Of a stretch of 64,000 bases of DNA, positions 1-12,700 are shown one piece after another. Source of the stretch: Patiria pectinifera (Eukaryota > Echinodermata > Asteroidea > Valvatida > Asterinidae); NCBI GenBank assembly GCA_029964075.1, contig CM057130.1:3596001-3660000 (forward strand). Direction: 5' to 3'. Every line of letters starts with the position of its first letter. Position 1 is the stretch's first letter. The notes under the pieces were generated by a model. The model did not search any database, was not told the origin of the DNA, and was given only the letters and a program-made list of their open reading frames with translations. A program made the position numbers and the translations under genes.

Positions 1-130
1 ACGCCAAGCCCTATAAATGGCATGGGGTTCAGGGCCCGCTTAAGAGCCCCGAAAAATGTGGAATCTAGATGTTCTGTGGGGCGATCCGAGGCAATTTCTG
101 ACTACTTTAACCAATTTTTTTGGGAGCAAA
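1..130. repeat. Dispersed repeat copy (same family as 31385-31500)
   Basis: The segment shares the run 'gcaatttc.gac.actttaaccaatttttt' and the preceding 'gggttc.gg..c' and 'tctag.tg.tctgtgg.gc.atc' pattern with 31385-31500, in the same orientation. It lies in the intron downstream of domain 41. The rest of 1-491 holds a G-run at about 238-256 and no exon that I can see. Confidence 0.6.
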
Positions 131-491
131 AGATCACCATGTAAACATCACTTTTCGAGTTTGGAGTCATTGAATCAGCTATTCTGAGCTATAGAATCAT
201 ATATAGGCTACAATATTTATTCTGGTACGAAAAAAGTGGGGGGAGGGGGGGGGGGGACAAACGATATGACGCCCATAGCCGCACAGCACTACCGTTCCAG
301 CATTCAGCCCATATTATTTTTTAATGATTCTAAAGCATACACCAAAGCATGAACAAGATCTAGGTGAGCTATTGACACATGTATGTGGATTTGAAAATTT
401 ATATAAGGATCTGCAAAAATTAGTTTAATTATTACTTTTATTATTATGCTTGAGGGCTTATCATAGCCAAAGCAACTCAGTTCACACTCAC

Positions 492-779
492 CGTTCCTGA
501 GAATTGTAGGCGTGCTTGTTGTCTGCGTCTGACCGACACTGATCCCCGAGATGGCTACCAGCGTGAACGTGTACTGCGTATTGGAAAGCAGGTTGGTAAT
601 GGTTCGTTGCAGCGGCCGCTCGGAGGCCACTATCTCAATGGGCGTGGGTGGCATGCCGGTGGCAGGGTCATAGGTCAACCGATACAGGTGTGCCACGCTA
701 GGGGGCGCTGCTTCCCAATCAACTGTGATGGAGTCCTGCCGAGCGTCGCGGACGTGGAAATTGAGGGGTGTCGTGGGAC
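492..779 (-). CDS. Exon 52: FN3 domain 41 (last domain in window)
   Basis: A 288-base exon encodes a whole FN3 domain. It opens with GPTTPLNFHVRD, has the core Trp in SITVDWEAA, strand C in LYRLTYDP, the corner in LLSNTQYTFTL, and ends TPTILRN. The acceptor is tttgttacttcag at 780 and the donor gtgagtgtg lies below 492. The next exon of the gene is off the left edge. Confidence 0.9.
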
Positions 780-3700
780 CTGAAGTAACAAAACGGGAAA
801 ACAGAGTTGCAAAACAGTGGAAATGATTATATGTCATTCTATACATTTATGGTCCCTAGTATGACATTTTTCTTGTCCCTGTAACTTTTGGACTTTGCAA
901 GATGCCATTCAAGTTTCATTAAGAATGACTTCAAATGAAATTGTATTTCTTGGGTAGGTAGTTTGCTATTCAAAATCACTCTTGGAGGATGACTGCATTA
1001 AGGAGTGCATCATTATTATAAAATCATAGATGTCAGATGTAACAGGGACAGGGAATAAAACGAGGACCCCAAATTTATAAAATATGGCCAGCTTACTGTA
1101 GATTGTAACTTGTGATGAATTACTTCTGTGAATCTTTTTGATTTGATATTTCTATCAAATGAGGCTCTTCTTGAAACGCATTTGATTTTTTCTATACAGA
1201 TCTGAGCCTCATGTCCTGCACAAAGTAAACTAGTGACTAAATGTAATTTCAAGAGCCAGCTTGGAATAAGAGGGTTAAACAGAAACACTATTTAAAAAAT
1301 TTCAACAATTAGCATAATTAAAAGTGAAAAATTCCATGTGCAAACAAAGACAACAGATTGAAGACACAGATCGTTCCCTGCGAAGTTTGCAGGAATCGAT
1401 TTTTCAAATTTCGCAGTATTGCTTCTTCTGACTTTGGTTCTCATTCATAAGAATGCAAAGTATGAATGAGCCTTAACACTGTATTTTAATATTTTCATTT
1501 TCATTTTATTTTACCAGGGTATCCCCATCAGCCGAAAAAATTTGAAAAAAAAAAGATGCTTAGATTTTTTTTGCAATGAAGACACCGGTAACATGGTTCC
1601 CATCAGAGCACATGGCACACCAAAACTTACGTGTTCGCTGGTTCCTAGATTGTTCCCCGTATTCCGTTCCGTCGGGATCCACAGAGAAGATGTACTCCTC
1701 CCCAGGGATCAGATCTCGGAATGTGAACATCGGGTTGGGAGTGGTGATGCCGAACATTGGGAAGAGTTGCTCGTCTGAGCCGTCCAATCTGGTGCGTCGC
1801 AGTTGGTACCTGCAATCAGGCGAAAAAAGGTTGGAATGAATACAGTGCTAGTGCTGTGTTTTCTACGCTATGGTACAGTTTTGTTTCGAGTTAGCACTTG
1901 TATTGCATTGTATTTATTCCCTGAGGAATGCATGAAACCATACAGTAGTGATGGTATAATTACAACATCTGTGTTGATAACAGTAAACAATTTCACACTC
2001 ATTTCTTTACATCCAGGGGCAGTTACATATTAGTGAGATTCAGAGCGATTCGTTTTACTCACGTGGTAATTGTGCTGATTGTGAACCAGTTGATTGTGAC
2101 GCTCGTTTCATCAAATGACTCGATCCGGAGGTCACCTGGGTCTGCATCAGCTGTCAGGGTAAAGGTCAAAGGTCAAAGGTTACTGGGTTGAAATCTAAGT
2201 TGAAATCCATACACTGTAAGTCAATTTCAGCAATGATGAGATTATAATAGGATAACATGCAACACATATTCCGATGTTGCCTACCGGTATTTCGCTGCAG
2301 GTAGACTGGCAGGCTCTCCAACTCGCCAACGTAGGAGTAGAGCTTGATGTAGTAGGTTGTGGCGGCCTCTAGTCCGGTCAATCGCTGTCTGGCTATGCCG
2401 GTGTCATAGGGGGTAGACACGGCACCCTGCGGGACATGACACAGCCGGAAGCCCTCGAAGCTCCCGCTGGGCTCACTCCAGGATAAGGTCATGGCGTTTT
2501 TGGTCACCTCGGAGGCGATCACGCCCGTTGGAGCATTGGGTCCTGTGATTTGATTTTGAAAAAAAAAAAGTTATGGTCCACTTGCTGAGTACAATTTCAA
2601 TTACTGGGATTTTTTTTTTTTGCAGCAGCAGCAGATTGTGCAAGTACACCAGGAGCTAATTCCTTTTATAGTACGGCAGATAGGTGATGGGAATGTTCAT
2701 TTGATGATAAAAGCATGGCATTTAGCACACATAGTATCTAATGAAAAAGATATTTGGCAATAGGGCCATCGCAGATTTGTCTTTTGCAAAAAAACATAGG
2801 TAGAATAACAAGCCATGGCAGCCATTTTGACAATTTTGAAAATTGCTTGTTATTCTACCTATATTTTTTTGCAAAGGACAAATCTGCGATGGCCCTATAG
2901 CCAATTTTATTAAGACATACTCTGACTGTGCGCCAAATGCCATGCTTGTATCATCAAAGTGAATAATCCCCCCCCCCCCAAATATTTCCCCTATCTGCCC
3001 CACTATCATGTGCTAAGCGTAGAGACTAGCTGAATCTTGGCTGACAACAGATTTTGCCATCAATGGCGTCATATTCCCCAAGTATTTAAGCAGAGGTATT
3101 TAATTAGGTTTTGGTAGTGGTCTAAAAACGAATAAGCTTTTGTAACAGTTGAGTAGCATTTTTATTAAAAAAAAAACCAGTGTGGATTTTCTTAACAAAA
3201 CAGGTGAAAGAAGTATTAAAACAGCCATAACGTTGGAAAAGAAAGGTTTAGTCGTAAAGGGAATATACAACTATAATATAATTTGCTTTTGCTGTAATTT
3301 TCAGAAATTGATGGATGTGGGGGGTTAGTATTTTATAGCAAATATTGTTACAATTAGCTGTTTAAAGTTTTGTGTTCATAGATGATGGACAAACCAAGAA
3401 AAAAAAATGATGTTCTTGTATTCTGGTTCCCTGGGAACCAGTCTAGCTGGCTTGTACCTGTTCACAGCTGTGCATTTATTGTAGACAAAATGTGCACTAA
3501 CTAAATTGGAGGCAGTATTTGAAAAAAAAAGCCAGTTTTTCCAACGATGGTCGGCTGACCATCATTTGAAATTGATACCAAAATTCCACCTTTCTTGAAA
3601 ATGTCAGCACACCTGGTGCCATGATTTCACAAGACGCTTTAGACTGTCATTCACTAACAGTCCAGTAAGGTACTCCATGATGATTTGGTAGTTTTGTTCT

Positions 3701-6700
3701 TGGACGTCTGCAAATGTTGTATATTGCCTTTAATGTGAGATTTTTCTTTTTAAAGTAGGGCTTGATTGGAAGAGATAGGTTTGGGTTAGGATCATAGTTG
3801 GGAGTAGTCTTGATCCACGATTGGACTTGGTATTATGTTCCCCGGATCCAGCCAGTTTAAATCCTGGTGAGATCCTGGTGAGTTATACGGGTGCAGCTGC
3901 AAGTCTTTTTGATAATAATAATAAAAACAATCATTTGGGAGGCTAATCATCCTTACTCTCAGCTGAGAAGCTGAATTGTGAAGGACGCGGCTACAACGTG
4001 GTCAAGCCGCTGGCATGTAAAGGCATCTCTGGCAGCCAGCCGCATCGACCCATATATGACCACGGAGCACAGCCTCAGATCGAAAGTGTTTGATTTTTCT
4101 GGAGGGAGGAAAACCGGAGGGCCCGGAGAAAAACCCTTGTGGCACAGGAGAGAAACAACGCACAACTCTACTCACATTTGGCAAGTATGGTCCGCGGCCG
4201 GGATTCGAACCAGGGCCACAGTAGTGAGAGGCGAGCACTTTATGTACAAGCCACCCGGGCCAAACATTGGTATTTTCTTGGACCGACCGTCCCCACTTCA
4301 AAGCCAACAAAATATGAGGACCTTAGAAATAAAAAGGGACGCCCTTAGGGGAACAAACTCCAGACCGAGACTTGAACCAGGACTAAGTCGGAAGGTGTGT
4401 GATCAATGTTAGGCAGCATTTACTTGTGGTCTTGAGGAAAACCCTCTGCATTGGATCCGAGCCTCCCTGCTGGGCTAATGTAACCGTGTACATGGTGCCC
4501 GCCTGAAGACCAGTCAACCTGATCCTCCGTGGGTCCGTCCTGGCTATCAGCGTCGTTCCCGGTGTGGTACCCAAGGGTTCGTAGGTCAGGAGGTAGTTGG
4601 TGAAGTCACCCACTCCTGGCTGCCAGGAGATCTCTATCGCGTCGGATTGGAGGTCGATGATGCCCACACCAAGAGGCGTCGGGTCCGCTGTGCAAAGAAA
4701 GATAATAAAGTACACAAACTCTGGTAATGATTTCTTTTATTTTACCACACATAAACCAAACTGGAAGACAATTTGTAATGAAAATTGACGACCCTTTTTT
4801 GTGTTTCATAACCTTGTTTTGAAAAAAAAAGGTGATTAGCATCATCAAATGGAGACTGAGAGAAAAGCTAATCTTAAAGAATGTAAGTAAGGTACCTTTG
4901 CAAAATAAGTGCATATCACATATAATCATGGAGGAAACACAAGCAAGTCAATAATTCGAAATTTTGCAAGATGAGGCTTTCTGATGAACTGATGGCTGAT
5001 GTTCCTTTCTCTCCATAGATGCAAGATATCAGTAATCTTCTGTCACATTTGCAGACAAAGCATCAGGACGGAAGCAGATGTTCATTTCAAGTCGGAGCAG
5101 GAACCTAACCCTCAGCAGTTAACAAAATTTCAAAACATTCTTGTTATCGACTCACTGATCAAGCCTTTTGACGCCATTACCGCTGCATGCTTATGCTCAG
5201 GTAAGTTGCTCTAATGCTATTAAAGATTGAACGGCTTACAGGTAAAGAAAATTGCTTGCAAACACACATAGTACTGTTGTAGTCGAGTGCTCACAAGTCG
5301 AGTGCTCACAAATCGAGTTCTTACAAACCGAGCGCTCACAAGCCAAGTCCCCACAAATCCAGTCCCCACAAATCAAGTCCTCACAAATCAAGCCCCGACA
5401 GATCAAGCCCCGACAAATCAAGCCCCAACAAGTCAAGCCCCCAACAAATCAAGTCCTCACAAATCAAGTCCTCACAAATCAAGTCCTCACAAATCAAGTC
5501 CCAACAAATCAAGCCCCCAACAAATCAAGTCCTCACAAATCAAGTCCTCACAAATCAAGTCCTCACAAATCAAGTCCCAACAGATCAAGCCCCGACAAAT
5601 CAAGCCCCAACAAGCCAAGTCCCCACAAATCCAGTCCCCACAAATCAAGTCCTCACAAATCAAGCCCCGACAGATCAAGCCCCGACAAATCAAGCCCCAA
5701 CAAGTCAAGCCCCCAACAAATCAAGTCCTCACAAATCAAGTCCTCACAAATCAAGCCCCAACAGATCAAGCCCCGACAAATCAAGCCCCAACAAGTCAAG
5801 CCCCCAACAAATCAAGTCCCCATAAATCAAGTCCTCACAAATCAAGCCCCGACAGATCAAGCCCCGACAAATCAAGCCCCAACAAGTCAAGCCCCCAACA
5901 AATCAAGTCCTCACAAATCAAGTCCTCACAAATCAAGTCCTCACAAGTCAAGTTCTCACAAATCAAGTCCTCAAAGGTCCATCACAAATCCTCCAGGCGC
6001 AATTCAAGTCGCAAGCCATTCAAAAGCGTCCCTGTGTTATTGTTCACGCCCTAGTTTCTTGTGACTTGACTTGTGAAAGGACTTGTGATTGACTAATTGA
6101 GGGACTTGTGATGGACGTGTGCTGAACTGACTACAACACAGCTCCGAACGCTCATAAAACTGTGTGCTAATGAAATGTCTTCTCTCAGCTCTCGTGAACA
6201 AGCCATACAGCACTTGTTACAGTTTCTGCATGGATTCCATATCTAAATCAATGCAGTACAGTTAGCAAGACACTGAAACACTAACCTGATTGGAACTGAG
6301 TGACTGCTTCTGCTGTCATTACTCCGTCAGCATTAGTATGCACCAGGACCACTTCATACGCCGTACTCGGTTGAAGTTCACGCAGAGGGTACCTGGCGCA
6401 GCCGTCGCGGCCACCGCACGTTCTGTCAGTGACCTGTACGCCGCCGCCATTCACCGAAGGCTCGCGGATCCAGATACAGAAATCGCCGTCGTAGGGAGCG
6501 AACGAGACAACCACAGTTGTATCTTTGATGTTGGTTAGAGTTGGACTGAGTGGAGGCGGTAAACCTTGAATTAAACAATTAAAACAAAACATTAAAATAG
6601 ACTAATGTGGGTTGGTAGGTGAATCAAACATATAAAAAAAAAAAAAAAAACTTCACAAAGACAAAGGAATGTCCACACTACGTATGTAACCTAAACATGT

Positions 6701-9700
6701 GTGTGTGTGCATGCATTATATCCTGAGGGAAGAAAGACAAAGAGAGAACAACAGAACAACAGGAACAAAGGGAAAAGCAATGCCTTGTCCTCGGATATAA
6801 TGAAAAGGTACCATCCATGTGTTCTTGACAACGATACTTTGGTCACATCTGAATCTCTTGTCAAGAGCTTTCTTCTTAGTCCTTGACAATAACAACGTTG
6901 AAATTTGCTGACAATAGACATTGTGATAGCTCTTGAATCCCATTAATTTTTCTCCCAAACGAGAAGTCAAATGGGTACCTGTAAGGGCAGACAGGGTACT
7001 GTGTTAAATTTGATTTTGTTTTGCCAAAAATGGCGGCAATGACCTGTATACTCTCTAGGGAACTGAGACGTGCTATGAGAAGGCCTTCTGAGCCTGACAA
7101 ACAGAGGTGATAAAATGGAGTGATAAAAATTAAGGAGTGCATCAGAATTATCAAATCACAGATATCAGATGTAACTGGACTGAGAAAAAAGCGGACCCCA
7201 AATTTATACAATGACCCACATGAAAAAAAAACCAGGAATAATCTAAAAATCCCAAACCGACTCAAACTTCATACTTAAAAAATCTAACTTCATTTTGCAC
7301 TTACGAGTGTGGACAGTTTCAACATCTACAGCCAGCGTCTGGTCCCCTGACTTTGCCCTGATGGTTATGGTGTAATCTGTATCGGGCGTCAGACCCGTGA
7401 GGATGGCGGACTGGATGGTCGGGTTGGCTGTGTTGCCGTCCAGAGGGGTGTACGACACCTCAACGGAGATTGTATCCGCTGGTCGCTCACCCCACGTCAG
7501 CTCTATGACGGTGTCTGTCACTGAGCCAGTCAGTAGCTCAAAACCAGCTAGGACTGAGGGGAAGTAGAACATTTAAAAAAAATTATATATGTTGTAGTGG
7601 GTACTGTGATGTTTTAAGTGTCCATTGTTATAGTAAAGTTCATCAAAGTCTTTACAAGTCATCTGATGTCAATTACGGGTCAATCACACGTCAATCACAA
7701 GTCAAATCACAAGTCAATCTCAAGTCTTTTACAAGTCAATCATAAATCAATCACAAGTCAAACACAAGTCCATCACAAGTCAATCACAAGTTCATCACAA
7801 GTCCATCACAAGTCCATCACAAGACAATCACAACATCAATCACAAGTCAATCACAAGTTCATCACAAGTCCATCACAAGTCCATCACAAATCAATCACAA
7901 GTCAATCACAAGTCAATCACAAGTCAATCACAAGTCAATCACCAAATCAATCACAAGTCAATCACAACATCAATCACAAGTCAATCGCAAAATCAATCAA
8001 AAGACAAGTTGACAAATGCATTCTTTTGTTATTGTTCATCTGCTGTTACTTGTAACGGATCTGTGATTAACTTACAACCAACTTGTGATAGACTGGAATC
8101 CAACATCATAAGTTTCCCAAATCCAAAATCTCGGTCAGTATTTTAGATATATAGCCCCCAAAAAAGGACACTCTCTAGCCCAGACGACCTCTGACACAAT
8201 GATAATGATGAAGGTACCATTTCAGTGGAAAAATTGAAATCTTATCAAAAACTGCTGCTTGTCTTAAATACTTAAAGGGAGAAAAAATTTAACATCAGTA
8301 TTTTGTTTAAATTAAAAACTAACCAGTCGTTTTCATATAAGTCACACTGGCTCCATATTCTCGGGCCTGCGATGGGCCCCGCACGGTCCGCAGGGTGAAG
8401 TCGTAGCTGGTTCTGGGCATGAGTTCGGTCAAGTCAAGGTTGGCAAAATTCTTGGGGATGTGAACCGGTGAAGACGGACTACCGATGACGTTGGGCGAGT
8501 AGGTCAACTCGTAGGCGTCAAAGTTGTCCCTGTCCGGTACATCCCAGTGAAGTCGCATGGATTGTTGGGTGACGTCGGTCGCTCGGAGGTTGGAGGGATT
8601 AGGAATGCTGAAATCCATGTCTGTTTGGTCCCAAAAAACAACAAAATTTTAAAAAATGATTACAGAATCATAGTAAATTGTCACCAAAAAATGCATAAGT
8701 AATGCCATTTGAGTTACAAATAATGTAGGAGGTATTTTTTCAACACTTTTGCCGAGTTAAAATGTTTAACTATATGTGTTTATTTTTTTTGCAAAACGCT
8801 TCTTTTTTTCACGGGATAACATCTCTTTTTTGATGCTGTATTAAGAGTGGAATTTAACATAACAAAACATTGGTGCGAAATTGCCTAGAATTCAAATGAG
8901 TCTGGAAATAATTGAGAATTTGCAATGAGTACATTTGCTATGACGTCACAAATTCAATAACAGGTTTATCCTGAATGTAAACTGGCCCTACATCATATAG
9001 AAAAAAAAACAGCTTTGTTCTAACAAAAAGAGTAGTATATTTTTGCTCTTCGGAAATTGGTAGGGTCAAAATTGTATTTCATTTTTAAGTTACAACTTCA
9101 TTCTAATTTTTATGTGGGGGGGGGGGCATGTCACAGTTATAGATTGATCTTGGCTCAATCTCATAGAGATGCTAAGCAAAAATAAACCTCAAGTATCAAA
9201 CCTCAAATTTCAAGACTCAAACTTCAAGATTCACACCTCACGTTTGCAACTACAATTCTCAAGACTCAAACCTCACAACTCAAACCCCAAGATTCAAACT
9301 ACAAACCTCAAGACTCAAACCTCACTGAGACTCAAACTTCCAACCTTACACCTCAAACCTCAAGGCTCAAAGCTCAAACCTCACCACTCAAACCTCAAAC
9401 CTCACGACTCAAACCTCAAGACTCAAACTCAACCTCAAGACTGAAACTTCCAACCTTACACCTCAAACCTCAAGGCTCAAAGCTCAAACCTCAAATCTCA
9501 CCACTCAAACCTCAAACTTCAAATCTCACCACTCAAACCTCAAACCTCACGACTCAAACCTCAAGACTCAAACCTCACCAGTTCTGACAGTAATTGTCTC
9601 CTTCTCGCTGATGATTCTATTGATCCCGGTGCCGGCCACTGTAGCCACACTGATGATGTATGGAGTATCAGGCGTGAGACCGGTGAGACTGCGGGATTGG

Positions 9701-12700
9701 ACACTACCACCAAGAGAAACTGTCCCTGCTTGGCCGTTGGAGTTTGTGAAGCATAACTAATTGGGAGAAACAGAAAAAAAAATTTAACCAACTTATTCTT
9801 TACAAAATGAAATGAAAGTTAAGTAAGAGTTTTGCATTCAGTTTTTTTTTTCGACACGTGGTATCTTTGTGGAACTTGGAGGATTCTTCAAAACAGATGT
9901 CACCAAGATTACAAGTGGCACAAGACTTTGGTCAACAAGTTTCTAATCTTGAGTTCATTTATCTGACAGGTATGCATCACGAATAGACCACTTCGGCATG
10001 CACCCTGGAAAGACCGCTTTCTTGCATGTCAGCCTACCTCATAACCAGTGACTGGCAGTTGTACGGGCTCCCATGTGACAGTGATTTGCCTGTCCGTTTT
10101 GGTGGCGACAGACGGCGGGGTGGCCAACTTCAATGGTCCTGCAGAAAAAAAGTAACAATCATATCATTTGTGTGGGAATTTCAAGTTTATTTCACTCTGT
10201 AGCACAGATGTGACTTCTGATTATCCACAAATATGCGTGAGTTTTTTGTTTTGTTTTAAGGCTCAAATTTTTAGTTGCTGTTTTCGCAAAGAGACAAATT
10301 AGGTGTGATGTGAAATGACATTTGTCTCTCTGTTAAAACTGTGACAATCATGAAAATCCTCAGCATTTATTAACTTCCTGAACAAGTTGGTGGTGGTGAA
10401 AACGCAGTGCATATTACTATACCTCATACATATTCATGATCGAGAGCCGAACGTTCACTGGTCAATTCACCATCACGTGCCAGATGTTATTCTTGCTGTT
10501 TACCAAACGCGCGCGCGAGGATTCATGCACATTGTAAATACGCATGCGTAGTAGACTGTCGCATGGGTTACCCGTGCGACAGTCTACTACGCATGCGCTT
10601 TACAGAGCAATCGAGGAACTGTCGCACGGTTGCAGTACGCACGCGCGAACATCGCCCAGGAGAGATGCATGGTTGCATGGTTCGCGTAAATGTTAATTTC
10701 CAGAGCTCAATGATGCCGTACTGGAGAAAATGTATAGACCGTGTAAAGATGTCTCCTGTACAAAAGAAAGTTGTACACATTGCAAACAACTGTATTTACA
10801 ACTGTAGTAAATGTATTATATTGCAAACGAACCGAACCAGTAATTGAAGTTGAATTTTTTGGTGAGCTGTACAAGTTTCCCCGAATTTTGTTTTAGGTGC
10901 ATAATAATAAAACAAAATTCGGCAACTGAATATGTATGAGGTATAGTAAAACAAATATAACATGGTTTATTTCGGGTGGACAGTCGATATTAGCTCCCCT
11001 CGGTATTGGAAGTTGACAAACTAGTTCCCTCGGCTTCGCCTCGGGAACTAGTTTGTCAACTTCCAATACCTCGGGGAGCGAATATCGACTGTCCACCCTC
11101 TAACCATGTTATATTTGTATACTGTATTGCATGTAACGAAGTATGAGTTCTCACTTCTAGGCTGGTTCGAACCCTCCCTTCCCCCTTCAATTTCTGGACT
11201 ATAAAATGGACGGACTGAGAAGAAAAACCTTCTCTGCTCAAACTTTCAAACAAAATGTCTACCTCCATTGTGTACATTTTTGGATGCGAACGGATAATTG
11301 AATGGCATCCATCAACCAGCATGCGAGAACCAGGGAAATGCTGGTTCCCTTTGCTTGCCCTTGTTGCTAGGCAACAGGACGCCCTCTTCAGTTTGCACAC
11401 CAATGACAGATCATAAATTTTCTATAGACCCATTTGTTACTGCTAGCCGTAGCCGGCTGAGTCTTATTAAGCAAACCCTGAAACAGGCATTTTGTCAAGG
11501 GCTACGGCTATTCACACTAGTAAAATGAAATCATAGCCACAAGAACCTGATACCATCTTACTTGTTATTTGTTGTTTCTGGTCGGTGCTACTCAGATAGC
11601 TCAGCGTGACGGTGTACAGCGTGCCCGGGCTCAGTCCCGTTATGGTGTAGTCGTGGGTACCAGTCCTCTGCGGCACTACTGCCGAGCCGCTTCCTGGCGA
11701 CCATGCCACAGTGTAATTAGTGGCCCAGGAAACTTGTTCCCAGAACAGGACAATCTGGGATGTTGTGATGTCACCAAATGAAATGACGCCGGGCGAAGAT
11801 AGTTCTACGGAACAAATTAAAACAAAATTGTTGAACATATATTGGCAACATTTTTGTTCCTTCTTTTATTTAAAAAAGAAAAATCAATGGCAGCAAAATC
11901 ACATTCAGATATCACTGCCAGAAGATCATCTACATTTTAAAGCTATAGTCCATCATTTGCAGCCATCCGAAAAGTAACTGGCGTAATTATTGTTGAAAAC
12001 ATACTTGGTTGAAAGATATATAAGGGGACTAAACTCCCTGTGAAATTATTCTTTCTGGCAAGTTGTCATTTTGAAGTAATCAACGAAAGAAGGCCTTTCC
12101 AATGGTGCGTCTTAAGATGCACGGTAGGAAAATTTATATTAGTAGTTCGTTTTGTTATTCGGCGAAGCACGTGCAAGCATTGGCACGACGCACACGCGGT
12201 TGCTATAATTCGTCGGATCAGTGCACGACATCCCGTATAGCTGCAATCGGCTCAGTGAGTACGTGTCTCGGATGCTGAATTCAGACCCAATTCAAAACAT
12301 GATTCAGCAACTTTTGATTTGAAATGAGATCCTAGAATGCTGCTTTTCTCGGAATATACAGCTGAAGCTGAGCTGAAACTTCATCAGGTTAGTTGTTCAG
12401 TATCCTTCATTAGATTTTGAACACTTTTGTAGCTTCAAACGAACAAAATGCACAAATTACAAATGATGGACTATATCTTTAATGGCAAGCTGCTGTTAAC
12501 ATTTTATATACATCACAGAAAGCGCAAAGGATAAGGTTGAACAAAGACATTGACAGAAGTGAGATCTGAACTGATAACCACTGAAGCAGCTGACCGTTGC
12601 TCTACCAACTGAGCTATCCTGCCCTGTGTTGGCAGTATATCTTTGCTTATGGGGCACTTTTCAGAAGCCATCAACTTATATGTACCCTGTGACCAGGGAT

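Noticed and set aside
3978-4412. 144-codon plus-strand ORF and 102-codon minus ORF
   Set aside because: Both lie over a SINE-like element with a tRNA-type head and have no recognisable domain.
5252-6064. Plus-strand ORFs of 270 and 255 codons (and a minus ORF rich in GLICRGLI)
   Set aside because: They are read through a 15-bp minisatellite whose period is a multiple of three. Several frames on both strands are open at once and no domain is encoded.
7618-8055. 145-codon plus-strand ORF (SQVNHKSI repeats)
   Set aside because: It is read from an 11-bp tandem repeat inside an intron of the minus-strand gene.
8611-8620. Met at the start of domain 35 as a translation start
   Set aside because: An acceptor (AG after a pyrimidine run) directly precedes it and phase 1 continues from domain 34's upstream neighbour, so it is internal.
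9561-9791. Minus-strand 76-codon ORF with Met as a gene
   Set aside because: It lies in the wrong frame. The neighbouring frame gives a proper FN3 C-terminal half with matching splice sites and phase.
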